Assembly (NCBI RefSeq): GCF_019104745.1
Contig: NZ_JAHRWL010000002.1
Location: forward strand, 1,066,076-1,130,075
Source of the DNA: Thalassococcus arenae
GTDB taxonomy: Bacteria; Pseudomonadota; Alphaproteobacteria; Rhodobacterales; Rhodobacteraceae
DNA: 64,000 nt
Direction of reading: 5' to 3'
The notes beneath the pieces are model-generated. The model was given only the letters and a program-made list of their open reading frames with translations, was not told the DNA's origin and ran no database searches. The translations under genes and the position numbers were made by a program. Positions 37,688 to 46,265 of this stretch are shown in pieces. Every line of letters begins with the position of its first letter. Positions within the stretch are counted from its first letter, which is position 1.

Positions 37688-38446
37688 CCAGGCCGCGATC
37701 CCACCGGCAAGCAGTGGTCGAAAATAGGCCACCATGCGCCCTTCGGCTGCTGCGGTTGCGCCGTCGGCCCAGGGCGCCACGCCATGCAATGCCAACCGGT
37801 GCAGCAAAATCGCCTCGCCCGGCAGGGCGGGCATTTCCACGCGGCGGCAGCTTTCGAAACAGCGCCTCCGCGCGGCCTGATACGCATCGGTCACATCGAT
37901 TTCCTGCCACATCTCTCTGGAATGACAAGACAATTCGCGTTCGAGCGCCTCGCGGATCACGACATGGCTTCCCTCCCAGACCACAAGCGGGCTGGCACCG
38001 GGATCGGCCTTGGTCAGTGCGATGCCCAGAACGAACGCATGTGGTTCGCGGATGAAACGGCGTCGCTGGGCACCTTCGGCAAGGATACCGTCCACATGCG
38101 CCGCGTCACGGATGCGTCGATAGCGAAAGGCGGCATCGCTTTCGCCGGCCATGGGCCGCGGATAACCGGGATAGACCACCGAAAGCTGCGCCGGATGCAG
38201 CGACGGCATTGGCTGGACCGCCTCGAGAAAGGCAACAGGCAAGGGCACTCCGCCGATGCTGCCATCGGGCGCGGTAGGCAAGGCGTCGACGCCGACGAAC
38301 CAGGTGGCTCCGCAGCGCAGCCATTGCGCGCGCTGGTCGGGGTCTTGCGTGATATCCATCGCCACCTCGCGGGCGGCGCGGGCCCACTGCAGGCTGCCGG
38401 GCGTCGCCGGGAACCGGTGCCAGCCGCGCCGCTCCAGCCCGGTCAT
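37679..38446 (-). CDS. Phytanoyl-CoA dioxygenase-like protein
   Basis: This 255-residue protein has a likely 2-oxoglutarate/Fe(II) fold. An HVD motif (AAHVDGIL), a later His (LALHGVAPW) and an Arg (EGRMVAYFRP) match the facial triad and co-substrate site. The family assignment is tentative. The ATG at 38446 overlaps the tauE stop as ATGA, so it is probably translated with it. The substrate is unknown. Confidence 0.65.
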   Translation of the reverse strand: MTGLERRGWHRFPATPGSLQWARAAREVAMDITQDPDQRAQWLRCGATWFVGVDALPTAPDGSIGGVPLPVAFLEAVQPMPSLHPAQLSVVYPGYPRPMAGESDAAFRYRRIRDAAHVDGILAEGAQRRRFIREPHAFVLGIALTKADPGASPLVVWEGSHVVIREALERELSCHSREMWQEIDVTDAYQAARRRCFESCRRVEMPALPGEAILLHRLALHGVAPWADGATAAAEGRMVAYFRPLLAGGIAAWLG

Positions 38447-39261
38447 CCCCACAAGGCCTTGCGCAGCATATTGACCGCGACAATCAGGATGAAGACCGCG
38501 AACACGCGCCGCAGCCGATCGGCCGGCAACGCATGCGCGATGCGGGCACCCAGCGGTGCGGTGACCAGCGTCATGCTGACCGACACGGCAAAGGCCGGCA
38601 AGTTCACGGCGCCCACGGTGAACGGCGGTGCCGCCTGCACCGGCATCAGCAGGAAGGCTAGCGCCGAAGGGATGGCGATCAGCGCACCGAACCCCGCCGC
38701 CGTGGCGACCGCACGGTGGATCGGCACCCCGTAGAGCGTCATCAACGGCACGCCGAAACTGCCGCCGCCGATGCCCATGAGCACCGACAGGAAGCCCACC
38801 AGCGGCGACAGCGCGCCGCGCGCAGGACCCGACGGCATCGCCGCGCCCAGCCGCCAGCTTGCGCGGCCGAAAGCCAGGTAGAGACCGACGGCAAAGGCGA
38901 TCAATCCGAACAGCAGCACCAGCGTTTCGGACCGCAACTGCGCCGCGACCAACACACCCAGGATCGCCCCGATGGCGATTCCCGGCGCCCAGCCGCGCAG
39001 GATGGCCCAGTCGACCGCGCCGCGACGGTTATGCGCCGCGACCGAACGCAACGACGTCACCACGATTGCCGCAAGGGACGTGGCAAGGCAGACCTGCATG
39101 ATCTGCGGTCCGTCGAAGCCGAGGATCGTGAACACCAGGAAGAAGGCCGGCACATGCACGATGCCGCCGCCCACGCCCAGCATGCCCGCCAGCAAACCAG
39201 CAAAGGATCCCGACAGGATCAACAGGCCGACCAAAGGCAGCAACGTGGCGAGTTCCGGCAT
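38443..39261 (-). CDS. TauE/SafE-family sulfite/anion exporter
   Basis: This 272-residue membrane protein has about eight helices and the repeated family motif GxxxGxGGG (AGMLGVGGGIVHVP near residue 25 and LMGIGGGSFGVPLM in the second half). The family exports sulfite or organosulfonates after sulfonate breakdown. The downstream oxygenase-like gene overlaps its stop, suggesting a shared function. Confidence 0.9.
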   Translation of the reverse strand: MPELATLLPLVGLLILSGSFAGLLAGMLGVGGGIVHVPAFFLVFTILGFDGPQIMQVCLATSLAAIVVTSLRSVAAHNRRGAVDWAILRGWAPGIAIGAILGVLVAAQLRSETLVLLFGLIAFAVGLYLAFGRASWRLGAAMPSGPARGALSPLVGFLSVLMGIGGGSFGVPLMTLYGVPIHRAVATAAGFGALIAIPSALAFLLMPVQAAPPFTVGAVNLPAFAVSVSMTLVTAPLGARIAHALPADRLRRVFAVFILIVAVNMLRKALWG

Positions 39262-39326
39262 CGAAGGCGTTCCCCTTTTGCGCCGCCCTACGTCCTCGCT
39301 CTGGCAGGTGCAAGGCTGCGTCGCGG

Positions 39327-40313
39327 TCAGGCCGCGAGTGGAAGCGCCTCAAGCGCCGCCTCGACGACCTCGGGCCCCACGCCGTCCGCATGGGCGCGTT
39401 CGGACAGGATCCGCCGCCACTGCCGCGCGCCCGGACGACCTGCGAACAGTCCCAGCATATGGCGCGTGACCTGGTGCAAGCGGCCGCCGGCCACGAGATG
39501 CGCGTCGATATAAGGCAACATGGCGCGCGCAACGTCTTCGGGTGCGGCGAAAGGCGCAGGACGGCCGAAGATGTCCGGGTCGACCCGCGCCAGGATGTCC
39601 CAGGGCTGGTGATAGGCCGCGCGTCCGATCATCACGCCATCGAGGCCGCGTTCGAGCAACGCACGAGCCTGCCGCAACGATGTGACACCGCCATTGATCG
39701 ACAGATGCAGGTCGGGGAAAGCCGCCTTCATCGCAATGACCAGATCGTAATCCAGGGGTGGAATGTCGCGGTTCTCCTTGGGGCTGAGCCCCTGCAGCCA
39801 CGCCTTGCGTGCATGAACGATTACCCGATCGCACCCCGCCGCGGCGATCTGCCCGAGGAAATCCGGCAATACCTTGTGCGGATCCTGGTCATCGACCCCG
39901 ATCCGGCATTTGACGGTTACCGGGATGTCGACGACGTCCCGCATCGCGCCGACACATCGCGCGACAAGAGCGGGGTCGCGCATCAGCACGGCGCCAAAGG
40001 TACCCGATTGCACCCGGTCGCTGGGGCATCCGCAATTGAGATTGATCTCGTCGTAGCCTGCCCGCGCCCCCAAGAGCGCCGCTTGCGCCAATTCGCCGGG
40101 GTCGGACCCGCCCAATTGCAACGCCACGGGATGCTCTTCGGCGCTGAAGTCCAGAAGATGCACCGCGCCCCCCCTGACCAAGGCCGGGGCGGTCACCATT
40201 TCCGTGTAGAGCAGCGCGTTACGACTGATCAGCCGGTGGAAATACCGGCAATGCCGGTCGGTCCAGTCCATCATAGGGGCACAGGATAAACTAGCGTGTT
40301 GATTTATTTGCAT
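39327..40313 (-). CDS. dusA: tRNA-dihydrouridine synthase A
   Basis: This 328-residue flavoprotein has the DusA signatures: CAPMMDWTDRHCRYF at the N terminus, and NLNCGCPSDRVQSG holding the catalytic Cys. It reduces uridine in the tRNA D loop at positions 20/20a. Its 5' end abuts an integrase gene. The first ~12 codons are AT-rich, unlike the rest, and were probably supplied by the inserted island. Confidence 0.96.
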   Translation of the reverse strand: MQINQHASLSCAPMMDWTDRHCRYFHRLISRNALLYTEMVTAPALVRGGAVHLLDFSAEEHPVALQLGGSDPGELAQAALLGARAGYDEINLNCGCPSDRVQSGTFGAVLMRDPALVARCVGAMRDVVDIPVTVKCRIGVDDQDPHKVLPDFLGQIAAAGCDRVIVHARKAWLQGLSPKENRDIPPLDYDLVIAMKAAFPDLHLSINGGVTSLRQARALLERGLDGVMIGRAAYHQPWDILARVDPDIFGRPAPFAAPEDVARAMLPYIDAHLVAGGRLHQVTRHMLGLFAGRPGARQWRRILSERAHADGVGPEVVEAALEALPLAA

Positions 40314-40320
40314 TTTTTGT
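40270..40320. other. Candidate island boundary (attachment side) at the dusA 5' end
   Basis: Composition changes abruptly here from GC-rich dusA coding DNA to an AT-rich stretch that includes the dusA start codon. The integrase gene lies immediately beyond, head to head. The 5' end of dusA (the ATGATGGACTGGAC region) is a documented insertion site for mobile islands. No second copy of this sequence was seen in the window, so the other end must lie beyond it. Confidence 0.45.
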
Positions 40321-40426
40321 GTATCTTCAAACTGTTGGCGGCGAATGCTGCTACGCTGGAATACGCCCCAATATCCCCGAATTTGCCCCTCTACGACGAC
40401 TCATTGCACACACAGCGCACACGAAA

Positions 40427-41482
40427 ATGGCCTCCATCACCAAACTCCCCTCCGGTGCCTACCGGGTTCAGATCAGACGAAAGGGCCGCTACGCGAGCGA
40501 GACGTTCCTCCGTCGCGACGATGCCCATCGCTGGGCCCGCCAAGCGGAGACCCGGGTGGATCAGGGGTTGGCGCCGAACAAGTCGTCCGTTTCCCGCCTC
40601 CAGACCTTCGGCGATCTCATCGATCTCCACATAGTCGATATGTGCGAGGTAGGCAAACCGCCGCGTCGCAGCAAGGCCGCCACGCTCAAGACGCTCAAGC
40701 GCGATCTGGGCAAGGAGAAGATCGGGCACCTCGACCGGCAAAAGCTGATCGACTACGGCAAGATGCGCGCTGATCAAGGCGCCGGTCCGGTGACCCTCAG
40801 CATCGATATCGGCGTGATCAAGATGATCATCACCCACGCGGCAGCCGTGCACGGCCTCGACATCTCGCCAGAACCCGTCGACCTGGCGCGTGTCGCGCTC
40901 AAGCGTCTCGGCCTGATCGGCAAGGGCACGGAGCGGGATCGTCGCCCCACCACCGATGAGTTGAACCGCCTCTTCCGTTGCTTCGATGACAACGAACGCC
41001 TGACCCTGCCGATGACACGCATCGTGAAGTTCGCGGTGGCCACCGCCATGCGGCTCGACGAAATCTGCCGCGTCGAATGGACCGATCTCGACGTCGATCG
41101 CCGGATGCTCATGATCCGCGACAGGAAGGACCCGCGCAACAAGACTGGGAACGACCAGCGGATCCCGCTCTTCGCCGCCACGGGGTTCGATGCCTGGGCG
41201 TTGGTCACCGAACAGGCCAAGGAACTCGGGCGCACAAAGGGCCGCATCTTTCCCTACAACTCGAAATCGGTCGGAACCGCCTTCCGGCGGGCCTGCGTGG
41301 AGGTCAGCGTGAAGGACCTTCATTTCCACGATCTGCGCCATGAAGGCACAAGCCGCTTGTTCGAGGCTGGCTTCGCCATCGAACAGGTCGCCCTCGTAAC
41401 CGGCCACAAGGATTGGAAGATGCTGCGCCGCTACACGCATATCAGGCCCGAAGCCCTGCATCTGCTGGCCGCGTTGAGTTAG
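40427..41482 (+). CDS. int: Tyrosine recombinase/integrase (dusA-associated)
   Basis: This 351-residue protein has a short N-terminal arm-binding domain (residues 1-60), a core-binding SAM-like domain (61-150) and a catalytic domain. Active-site residues are R209 (AMRLDEICR), K near 234, H301 and R304 (HDLRH), H327 (TGHKDW) and nucleophile Y336 (LRRYTHI). It should insert and excise the island at dusA. The ATG at 40427 was chosen because sequence upstream is not integrase-like, although the frame is open. Confidence 0.92.
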   Translation: MASITKLPSGAYRVQIRRKGRYASETFLRRDDAHRWARQAETRVDQGLAPNKSSVSRLQTFGDLIDLHIVDMCEVGKPPRRSKAATLKTLKRDLGKEKIGHLDRQKLIDYGKMRADQGAGPVTLSIDIGVIKMIITHAAAVHGLDISPEPVDLARVALKRLGLIGKGTERDRRPTTDELNRLFRCFDDNERLTLPMTRIVKFAVATAMRLDEICRVEWTDLDVDRRMLMIRDRKDPRNKTGNDQRIPLFAATGFDAWALVTEQAKELGRTKGRIFPYNSKSVGTAFRRACVEVSVKDLHFHDLRHEGTSRLFEAGFAIEQVALVTGHKDWKMLRRYTHIRPEALHLLAALS

Positions 41483-41571
41483 CCAACAGAAATTAACTGG
41501 TCAGCGCAACAGTGTTGCTGACATGCCAGACGCTGCTTAGTATCAGGCAAGACTGAAAAAAGGCTTATCCT

Positions 41572-42708
41572 ATGAAAAGACTGCTTTCATGCGTTTCTGT
41601 CCTTGTGCTGTTGGCATCTACTGCTGTTCCACAACCAACTGACGAAGGTCTCTACTCGGTGCGGGATGACGCGTCGGGATGCCGGGTGTTAACTACGTGG
41701 CAGGATGTCACCAGCATCTCATGGCGAGGCAGTTGTACCGAAGGACTAGCTGATGGCCCCGGCCAGATTGACTGGTTCGTGGGAGAGGAACTCGCGTGGC
41801 GAACATTCACAGGGCCTGGTCACGCATGGCGGATTGAGAACGGTCAGTTTATTTTGAATGTTGCCCCGAGCGATTTCCAAATTCGTTGTCAACTCGAAGG
41901 CCGCAGCTATCGAGGCGTAACGATGTTTCCGACAACAAGGCTGCGAAATGACTTTTTTTCTTCGCACGATGTAGCAAGAAACGTCTTGAATTGGGGCGCT
42001 GAGTTTGCGTTCGATAATTGTCCCAATCAGCAGCGGAACTGGGGAAATATTGCAGTATCTGTTTTCGATTCTCCTGATGCCTCAATTAGAAATCCAGTTG
42101 TGAGAGGGCGTAACTTTCCAGACGATGGAGTGAACTGGTTTGCCCCTAGAAGTGAATACAATAACGCGCACAACAGATCCTTCTTGAATATGATAGAACG
42201 CGAAGCAGAAAACATCGCCAGAGAAAGACGAGACGAAGAGCAGCGGCTTCAGATGGAACGTTTGCGGGCAGAGTTCGAGCGGCGCCGCTTGCAAATTGAC
42301 CAGAGAATAGCAAATCTACTTGAAGACGGGGAAGGGAGCATCCAAGAATTGGCGACAGCCCTTCTTGTTTCGCAACTCGACACCCTCGCACTCCTTGAAC
42401 GGGAATTCAGTATTCACGGCGTGTATTCAGACGGCGCCCGGACTACCACACTCGGTGATCGGCAATACTATGCAATTAGTTACCGCGTCCAATCCCTTTA
42501 CGAAGAGTTGGGTCGAGATTTCCAAGGCGCACAAGGTTTCTCTTGGTCCAACTGGCTAGATCAGACGACAAATGCTGGTCGGGGAACGGTTTCGATCACT
42601 TGTTTGTTTGAAGCTGTGGTTAACGTCCCGCGTTCTCCAACGACAGTGTCGGCCAGCCTTGTGTCATTTGACGGTGCGTCGAGCTTAGTGGTCCTTTGTG
42701 AGTCCTAA
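41572..42708 (+). CDS. Secreted hypothetical protein (MORN-like start, coiled coil)
   Basis: This 378-residue protein begins with a signal peptide (MKRLLSCVSVLVLLASTAV). A short GLADGPGQIDWF segment near residue 55 resembles a single MORN-like repeat. Residues ~205-250 are a charged coiled coil (ERRDEEQRLQMERLRAEFERR). Base composition is clearly more AT-rich than neighbours. No family was recognised. It is island cargo between the integrase and the DUF932 gene. Confidence 0.75.
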   Translation: MKRLLSCVSVLVLLASTAVPQPTDEGLYSVRDDASGCRVLTTWQDVTSISWRGSCTEGLADGPGQIDWFVGEELAWRTFTGPGHAWRIENGQFILNVAPSDFQIRCQLEGRSYRGVTMFPTTRLRNDFFSSHDVARNVLNWGAEFAFDNCPNQQRNWGNIAVSVFDSPDASIRNPVVRGRNFPDDGVNWFAPRSEYNNAHNRSFLNMIEREAENIARERRDEEQRLQMERLRAEFERRRLQIDQRIANLLEDGEGSIQELATALLVSQLDTLALLEREFSIHGVYSDGARTTTLGDRQYYAISYRVQSLYEELGRDFQGAQGFSWSNWLDQTTNAGRGTVSITCLFEAVVNVPRSPTTVSASLVSFDGASSLVVLCES

Positions 42709-42766
42709 AGCCGCGCATTTTCCCTATCTTCCCGAGGTCTTTGGTTAGAGTGCTTCTGTCGGCCCT

Positions 42767-42816
42767 GTGACGGGTTTGGAGGTCGAGAGAGAGGCTCCCG
42801 GCCGCCCGTCGCGGGA
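42767..42816 (+). promoter_or_regulatory. Conserved 50-base leader, copy 1 (upstream of DUF932 gene)
   Basis: About 50 bases are almost identical to a segment upstream of the ParB-like gene at 45277-45326. GACGGG near the 5' side can pair with CCCGTC near the 3' side, enclosing a GGAG...CTCC inner pairing. The GGAG just after the hairpin is the probable ribosome site of the gene at 42825. It may be a structured leader RNA or a protein-binding site. Confidence 0.55.
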
Positions 42817-42824
42817 GAAAACCT

Positions 42825-44015
42825 ATGAATACCGAAATCATCGATGCCGGGCGTGAAACCAGCGGCGGCTACAAGGTGGATGTGTCGCGCGGCGAGAACG
42901 TGGACCGCGTGTCTTCCGAGTGGTTCTCGCGGCCGGATGACGAGCGGTATCTGTCGCTCGACGATCTCTTTGCCTCGGTCAAGGGCCGGGCGGAGCGGAG
43001 CCGGACGCGCACGGTGGAGAGTGCGGCGATCCGGGTCGAGGCGCATCGCGACGACCCGGAGAAACTGAGCCTTGTCCTGCCGGGCACGGATGAGCCCATC
43101 GCGCCGACGCATTGGAGTTTCGGCCAGCTCTCGAGCCTCGTCGGCGCGCCTGCAGCCTATCTGCGCCAACTGCCCGCACCGCTGGCGGGCATTAACCTGC
43201 AATACGGGCTGACCAACCACCGGGCCGAGCAGATCAAGACTATGGAAGTCGCGGATGGCCGGACGGAACTGCGTGCGGTGACCGGCCCCGACTACGGCCG
43301 CATCTACGACCATGAACTGGTCTCCGCCGTGCAGCGCATCGCAGGGAACGGCACGGGCGACACGCGCTGGAAGGTGCCGGGCGTGCTCGACTGGTCCACG
43401 GGCATCTACAATCCGCGCGTCGACGTGACGAAGGAGACGACAACGCTCTACGCCTCCGACCGCGACGTGTTCCTGTTCCTCGTCGATGACCTGAACCCCA
43501 TCGAGGCGGGGCTGCTGCCCGATGGCTCACCCGACCTCTACTTCCGGGGTTTCTATTGCTGGAACTCGGAGGTCGGCGCCAAAACGCTGGGCATCGCCAG
43601 CTTCTACCTGCGCGCCGTCTGTCAGAACCGCAACCTCTGGGGCGTCGAGGATTTCCAGGAGATCACGATCCGGCATTCGAAATACGCGGCCTCCCGTTTC
43701 GCACACGAGGCCGCGCCAGCGCTCAGCCGCTTCGCAGAGTCCTCGCCCGCGCCCTTCATCGACGGCATTCGTGCTGCGCGGGAGAAGATCGTCGCACGCT
43801 CAGACGAGGACCGGCAGGACTTCCTGCGCAAGCGCGGTTTTTCGAAGGCGGAGACGGGGCGAATCGTCGAGACGGTCCTGGCCGAGGAAGGCCGCCCGCC
43901 AGAGAGCATCTTCGACTTCGTGCAGGGGATCACCGCGGTGGCCCGGTCAAAGCCGCAGCAGGACGCGCGGTTGGTGATGGAGGGCAAGGCGAAGGCGTTA
44001 CTGGAGAAAGCATGA
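42825..44015 (+). CDS. DUF932-domain protein
   Basis: This 396-residue protein matches the DUF932 phage/plasmid-like family: PTHWSFGQLSSLVGAPAAYLR, LRAVTGPDYGRIYDHELV, and the SEVGAKTLGIASFYLRAVC and ICRNLWG-like stretch. Members are common on conjugative plasmids; the function is unknown. It is preceded by the conserved leader. Confidence 0.88.
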   Translation: MNTEIIDAGRETSGGYKVDVSRGENVDRVSSEWFSRPDDERYLSLDDLFASVKGRAERSRTRTVESAAIRVEAHRDDPEKLSLVLPGTDEPIAPTHWSFGQLSSLVGAPAAYLRQLPAPLAGINLQYGLTNHRAEQIKTMEVADGRTELRAVTGPDYGRIYDHELVSAVQRIAGNGTGDTRWKVPGVLDWSTGIYNPRVDVTKETTTLYASDRDVFLFLVDDLNPIEAGLLPDGSPDLYFRGFYCWNSEVGAKTLGIASFYLRAVCQNRNLWGVEDFQEITIRHSKYAASRFAHEAAPALSRFAESSPAPFIDGIRAAREKIVARSDEDRQDFLRKRGFSKAETGRIVETVLAEEGRPPESIFDFVQGITAVARSKPQQDARLVMEGKAKALLEKA

Positions 44016-44080
44016 TCACGCTTAATATAACATACATTCAATGCTCTGCAGAGATAAGCTCACGCACTGAATGAAGATTT

Positions 44081-44102
44081 CGAGGGGCGCTATAGCCCCT
44101 CG
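44081..44102. terminator. Possible bidirectional hairpin at convergent ends
   Basis: CGAGGGGC and GCCCCTCG form a perfect 8-bp stem with a 6-base loop between the converging DUF932 and RES genes, overlapping the last four codons of the latter. T-runs are poor, so terminator function is uncertain. Confidence 0.4.
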
Positions 44103-44779
44103 ATCGTGAACTCGGGCGCACCTTGCCAAACCAGCTTCCAGCTCGCGCCAGGGCGGACATTCTGGATGATCCCGGGATCGAAGGCGACAAAGCACCGTCC
44201 GCCCGGGTGGCGCACGGAGGGGTAGATCAGCCCGCGATGCCCCTCTGATCTCAGATCCGCCGCGAGGTGCTGCCCGGCCAGATAACCGCGTTCCGGATCC
44301 GGATCGAGTGCCTGATGCGCCTCCCCGTGCAGATCGGGGAAGTCCCCAATGAAATCCGCCAGCAGTTCCACGTAACGGGCCTCGTCCTCGTAGCGACCGA
44401 TGAAGCCCAGTTCGCGGGTCCGGTGAAACCCGACCTCTTGCGCGCTCGTCAGCATCTCCCAGGCGCAATACCAGGCACCGCGGTCACCAGTATTGAAGCG
44501 GTTGCCCGAGGGTCTCGTGTACGTGAAGGCCGCGTTGATATGGCTCTGTCCATAGAGCGTCAGGTCATGAGACCGCCGCGCGAAGGCCAGTTCGCGACGG
44601 TCGAGTGCGGGGCTTCCCTCGCGCTCGGCGATCAGGCGGGCGCTCGTCTCGCCTTCGATCTCGGCCAAGATGTCTGCTTCCTCGTCGCTGTCGACCAGGC
44701 CTCGCAGCACCGGGGGCTTGTGATGGGTCTCGGAAATCAGCCGGACAAGGGCGCGGTCATCGACAGAGGTGATCCTCAA
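44090..44779 (-). CDS. RES-domain toxin (NAD+-depleting)
   Basis: This 229-residue protein has the RES pattern: GNRFNTGDRGAWYCAWE with the conserved Arg and Tyr, a conserved Glu near SAQEVGFHR, and a late GLIYPSVR...CFVAFDP with the conserved Ser. RES toxins degrade NAD+ in cells. It overlaps the antitoxin gene upstream by 4 bp, the normal arrangement of RES-Xre pairs. Confidence 0.9.
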   Translation of the reverse strand: MRITSVDDRALVRLISETHHKPPVLRGLVDSDEEADILAEIEGETSARLIAEREGSPALDRRELAFARRSHDLTLYGQSHINAAFTYTRPSGNRFNTGDRGAWYCAWEMLTSAQEVGFHRTRELGFIGRYEDEARYVELLADFIGDFPDLHGEAHQALDPDPERGYLAGQHLAADLRSEGHRGLIYPSVRHPGGRCFVAFDPGIIQNVRPGASWKLVWQGAPEFTIEGL

Positions 44780-45165
44780 ACCCCGCCCCTAAGCGCATCG
44801 ACATAGCTGCGCACGCGCAGGATCTTGGGCAATCCCCCTTCGATCATCGCGTCCACGGGCCGCGCGCCGTCGAACTCAGGACCCCGGTTGGGCAGCTTCA
44901 CCCATTCCCGCGAGATCGGCTCGTTGAAGTAGAGCTCGAGCGACTTGTAGAGGCCGATCAGCGCGCTCAGGCGCAGCATCTGGTCCCGTGTCAAATCCCC
45001 CGCAAAATCGGGCTTCTTCGCTCGCTTCCAGGTCGACTCAGACATGTCCGCCAGCGCCGCCGCTTCACGCAGGGTGAGCGACCAGGCCTCCGCGATCCGC
45101 GCGAAGGCCTTGAGAGCGACACCCTGCCGATCCGGCGCCGGACGTTCCAGAACAAGGTTTTCCAT
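44776..45165 (-). CDS. Xre/MbcA/ParS-type antitoxin
   Basis: This 129-residue protein has an N-terminal helix-turn-helix (residues ~30-60, LREAAALADMSESTWKRAK) and a C-terminal toxin-binding domain (LSALIGLYKSLELYF, VDAMIEGGLPKILRVRSYVDALRGG). It neutralises the RES toxin and probably represses the pair through the palindrome upstream. An AAGGAG site precedes the ATG. Confidence 0.9.
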   Translation of the reverse strand: MENLVLERPAPDRQGVALKAFARIAEAWSLTLREAAALADMSESTWKRAKKPDFAGDLTRDQMLRLSALIGLYKSLELYFNEPISREWVKLPNRGPEFDGARPVDAMIEGGLPKILRVRSYVDALRGGV

Positions 45166-45195
45166 GTGTTGGCGCTCCTTAATAGGTTGACTGAT

Positions 45196-45236
45196 GATAT
45201 AAGGTCATATGGGTTCCATTGCAAGTCCATATGACC
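45196..45236 (-). promoter_or_regulatory. Promoter and operator of the RES/Xre module
   Basis: A perfect 10-bp inverted repeat, GGTCATATGG (45203-45212) and CCATATGACC (45227-45236), is separated by 14 bp. On the minus strand a -35-like TTGCAA (45224-45219) and a -10-like TATATC (45201-45196) have 17-bp spacing, so the left half-site lies inside the promoter spacer. This suits autorepression by the antitoxin. Confidence 0.7.
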
Positions 45237-45276
45237 CGAATGGTGCCCCCAGAGAAAGAGGGGTGCCGGGTTTTCC

Positions 45277-45326
45277 GTGACGGGTTTGGAGGTCGGGAGA
45301 GAGGCTCCCGGCTGGCCTGTCGCGGA
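45277..45326 (+). promoter_or_regulatory. Conserved 50-base leader, copy 2 (upstream of ParB-like gene)
   Basis: This is nearly identical to 42767-42816. The 3' arm is CCTGTC instead of CCCGTC and still pairs with GACGGG through one G-U pair. It ends in a GCGGAG that is the likely ribosome site for the gene at 45336. Confidence 0.55.
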
Positions 45327-45335
45327 GATATCCCG

Positions 45336-46265
45336 ATGACCAAGCAACAGAAGATCACCCTCAGCGCCTCGCGCGACATTCCCTTCAACAAGCTGATGCT
45401 CAGCCAGTCGAACGTGCGCCACGTCAAGGCGGGCGTGTCGATCGAGGAACTGGCCGAGGACATCGCGCGGCGGACGCTGCTCAGCTCCATCACCGTGCGC
45501 CCCGTGCTGGACGAGAGCGGCGCCGAGACCGGCATGTACACGATCCCCGCAGGCGGGCGGCGGTTCCGGGCGCTGGAACTGCTCGTGAAGCAGAAGCGCA
45601 TGAACAAGACCGCGCTGGTGCCCTGCATCGTGCGCACCGATGGGCTCGCCGAAGAGGACAGCCTGGCCGAGAACGTCCAGCGCGCGCCGCTGCACCCGCT
45701 CGACCAGTTCCGCGCCTTCCAGGCGATGCGCGAGAAGGGCCGCATAGAGGAGGAAATCGCAGCGGCCTTCTTTGTCTCGGCCAGCGTGGTCAAGCAGCGG
45801 CTGAAGCTCGCTGCGGTCGCGCCCTCGCTCCTCGACGCCTATGCCGAGGAGGAGATGACGCTCGACCAGCTCATGGCCTTCACGGTCAATCCCGATCATG
45901 CGCGGCAGGAACAGGTCTGGGAGGCGCTGCAGCGGCACTATTCCCGACAGCCCTACGAAATCCGCCGCATGCTGACCGAAGGCGCGGTGCGGGCCTCGGA
46001 TAAGCGGGCGCAGTTCGTCGGGCTCGACGACTACGTCGAGGCCGGGGGCGAGATCCTGCGCGACCTGTTCCAGCAGGACGACGGCGGCTGGCTGCAGGAT
46101 GCCGCCCTGCTCGACGTCATGGTGCGCGAGAAGCTGGCAGATGAGGCCGAAGCGATCCGGGTCGAGGGCTGGAAATGGGTCGAGGTCGACACCGAATTCC
46201 CCTATGGCCACACCTTCGGAATGCGCCGGGTTCATGGCGAGGCGGTGCACGCGACAACATCCTAG
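45336..46265 (+). CDS. ParB-like nuclease-domain protein, C-terminally truncated
   Basis: This 309-residue protein has a ParB N-terminal domain (SQSNVRHVKAG, TLLSSITVRPV, IPAGGRRFRALELL, then EDSLAENVQR) and a central KorB-like helix-turn-helix (IEEEIAAAFFVSASVVKQRL). Plasmid homologues as I know them continue for several hundred residues after the YGHTFGMRRVHGE segment. Here the frame ends seven codons later, at a junction with transglycosylase sequence. It is probably a remnant or a shortened active form. Confidence 0.75.
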   Translation: MTKQQKITLSASRDIPFNKLMLSQSNVRHVKAGVSIEELAEDIARRTLLSSITVRPVLDESGAETGMYTIPAGGRRFRALELLVKQKRMNKTALVPCIVRTDGLAEEDSLAENVQRAPLHPLDQFRAFQAMREKGRIEEEIAAAFFVSASVVKQRLKLAAVAPSLLDAYAEEEMTLDQLMAFTVNPDHARQEQVWEALQRHYSRQPYEIRRMLTEGAVRASDKRAQFVGLDDYVEAGGEILRDLFQQDDGGWLQDAALLDVMVREKLADEAEAIRVEGWKWVEVDTEFPYGHTFGMRRVHGEAVHATTS

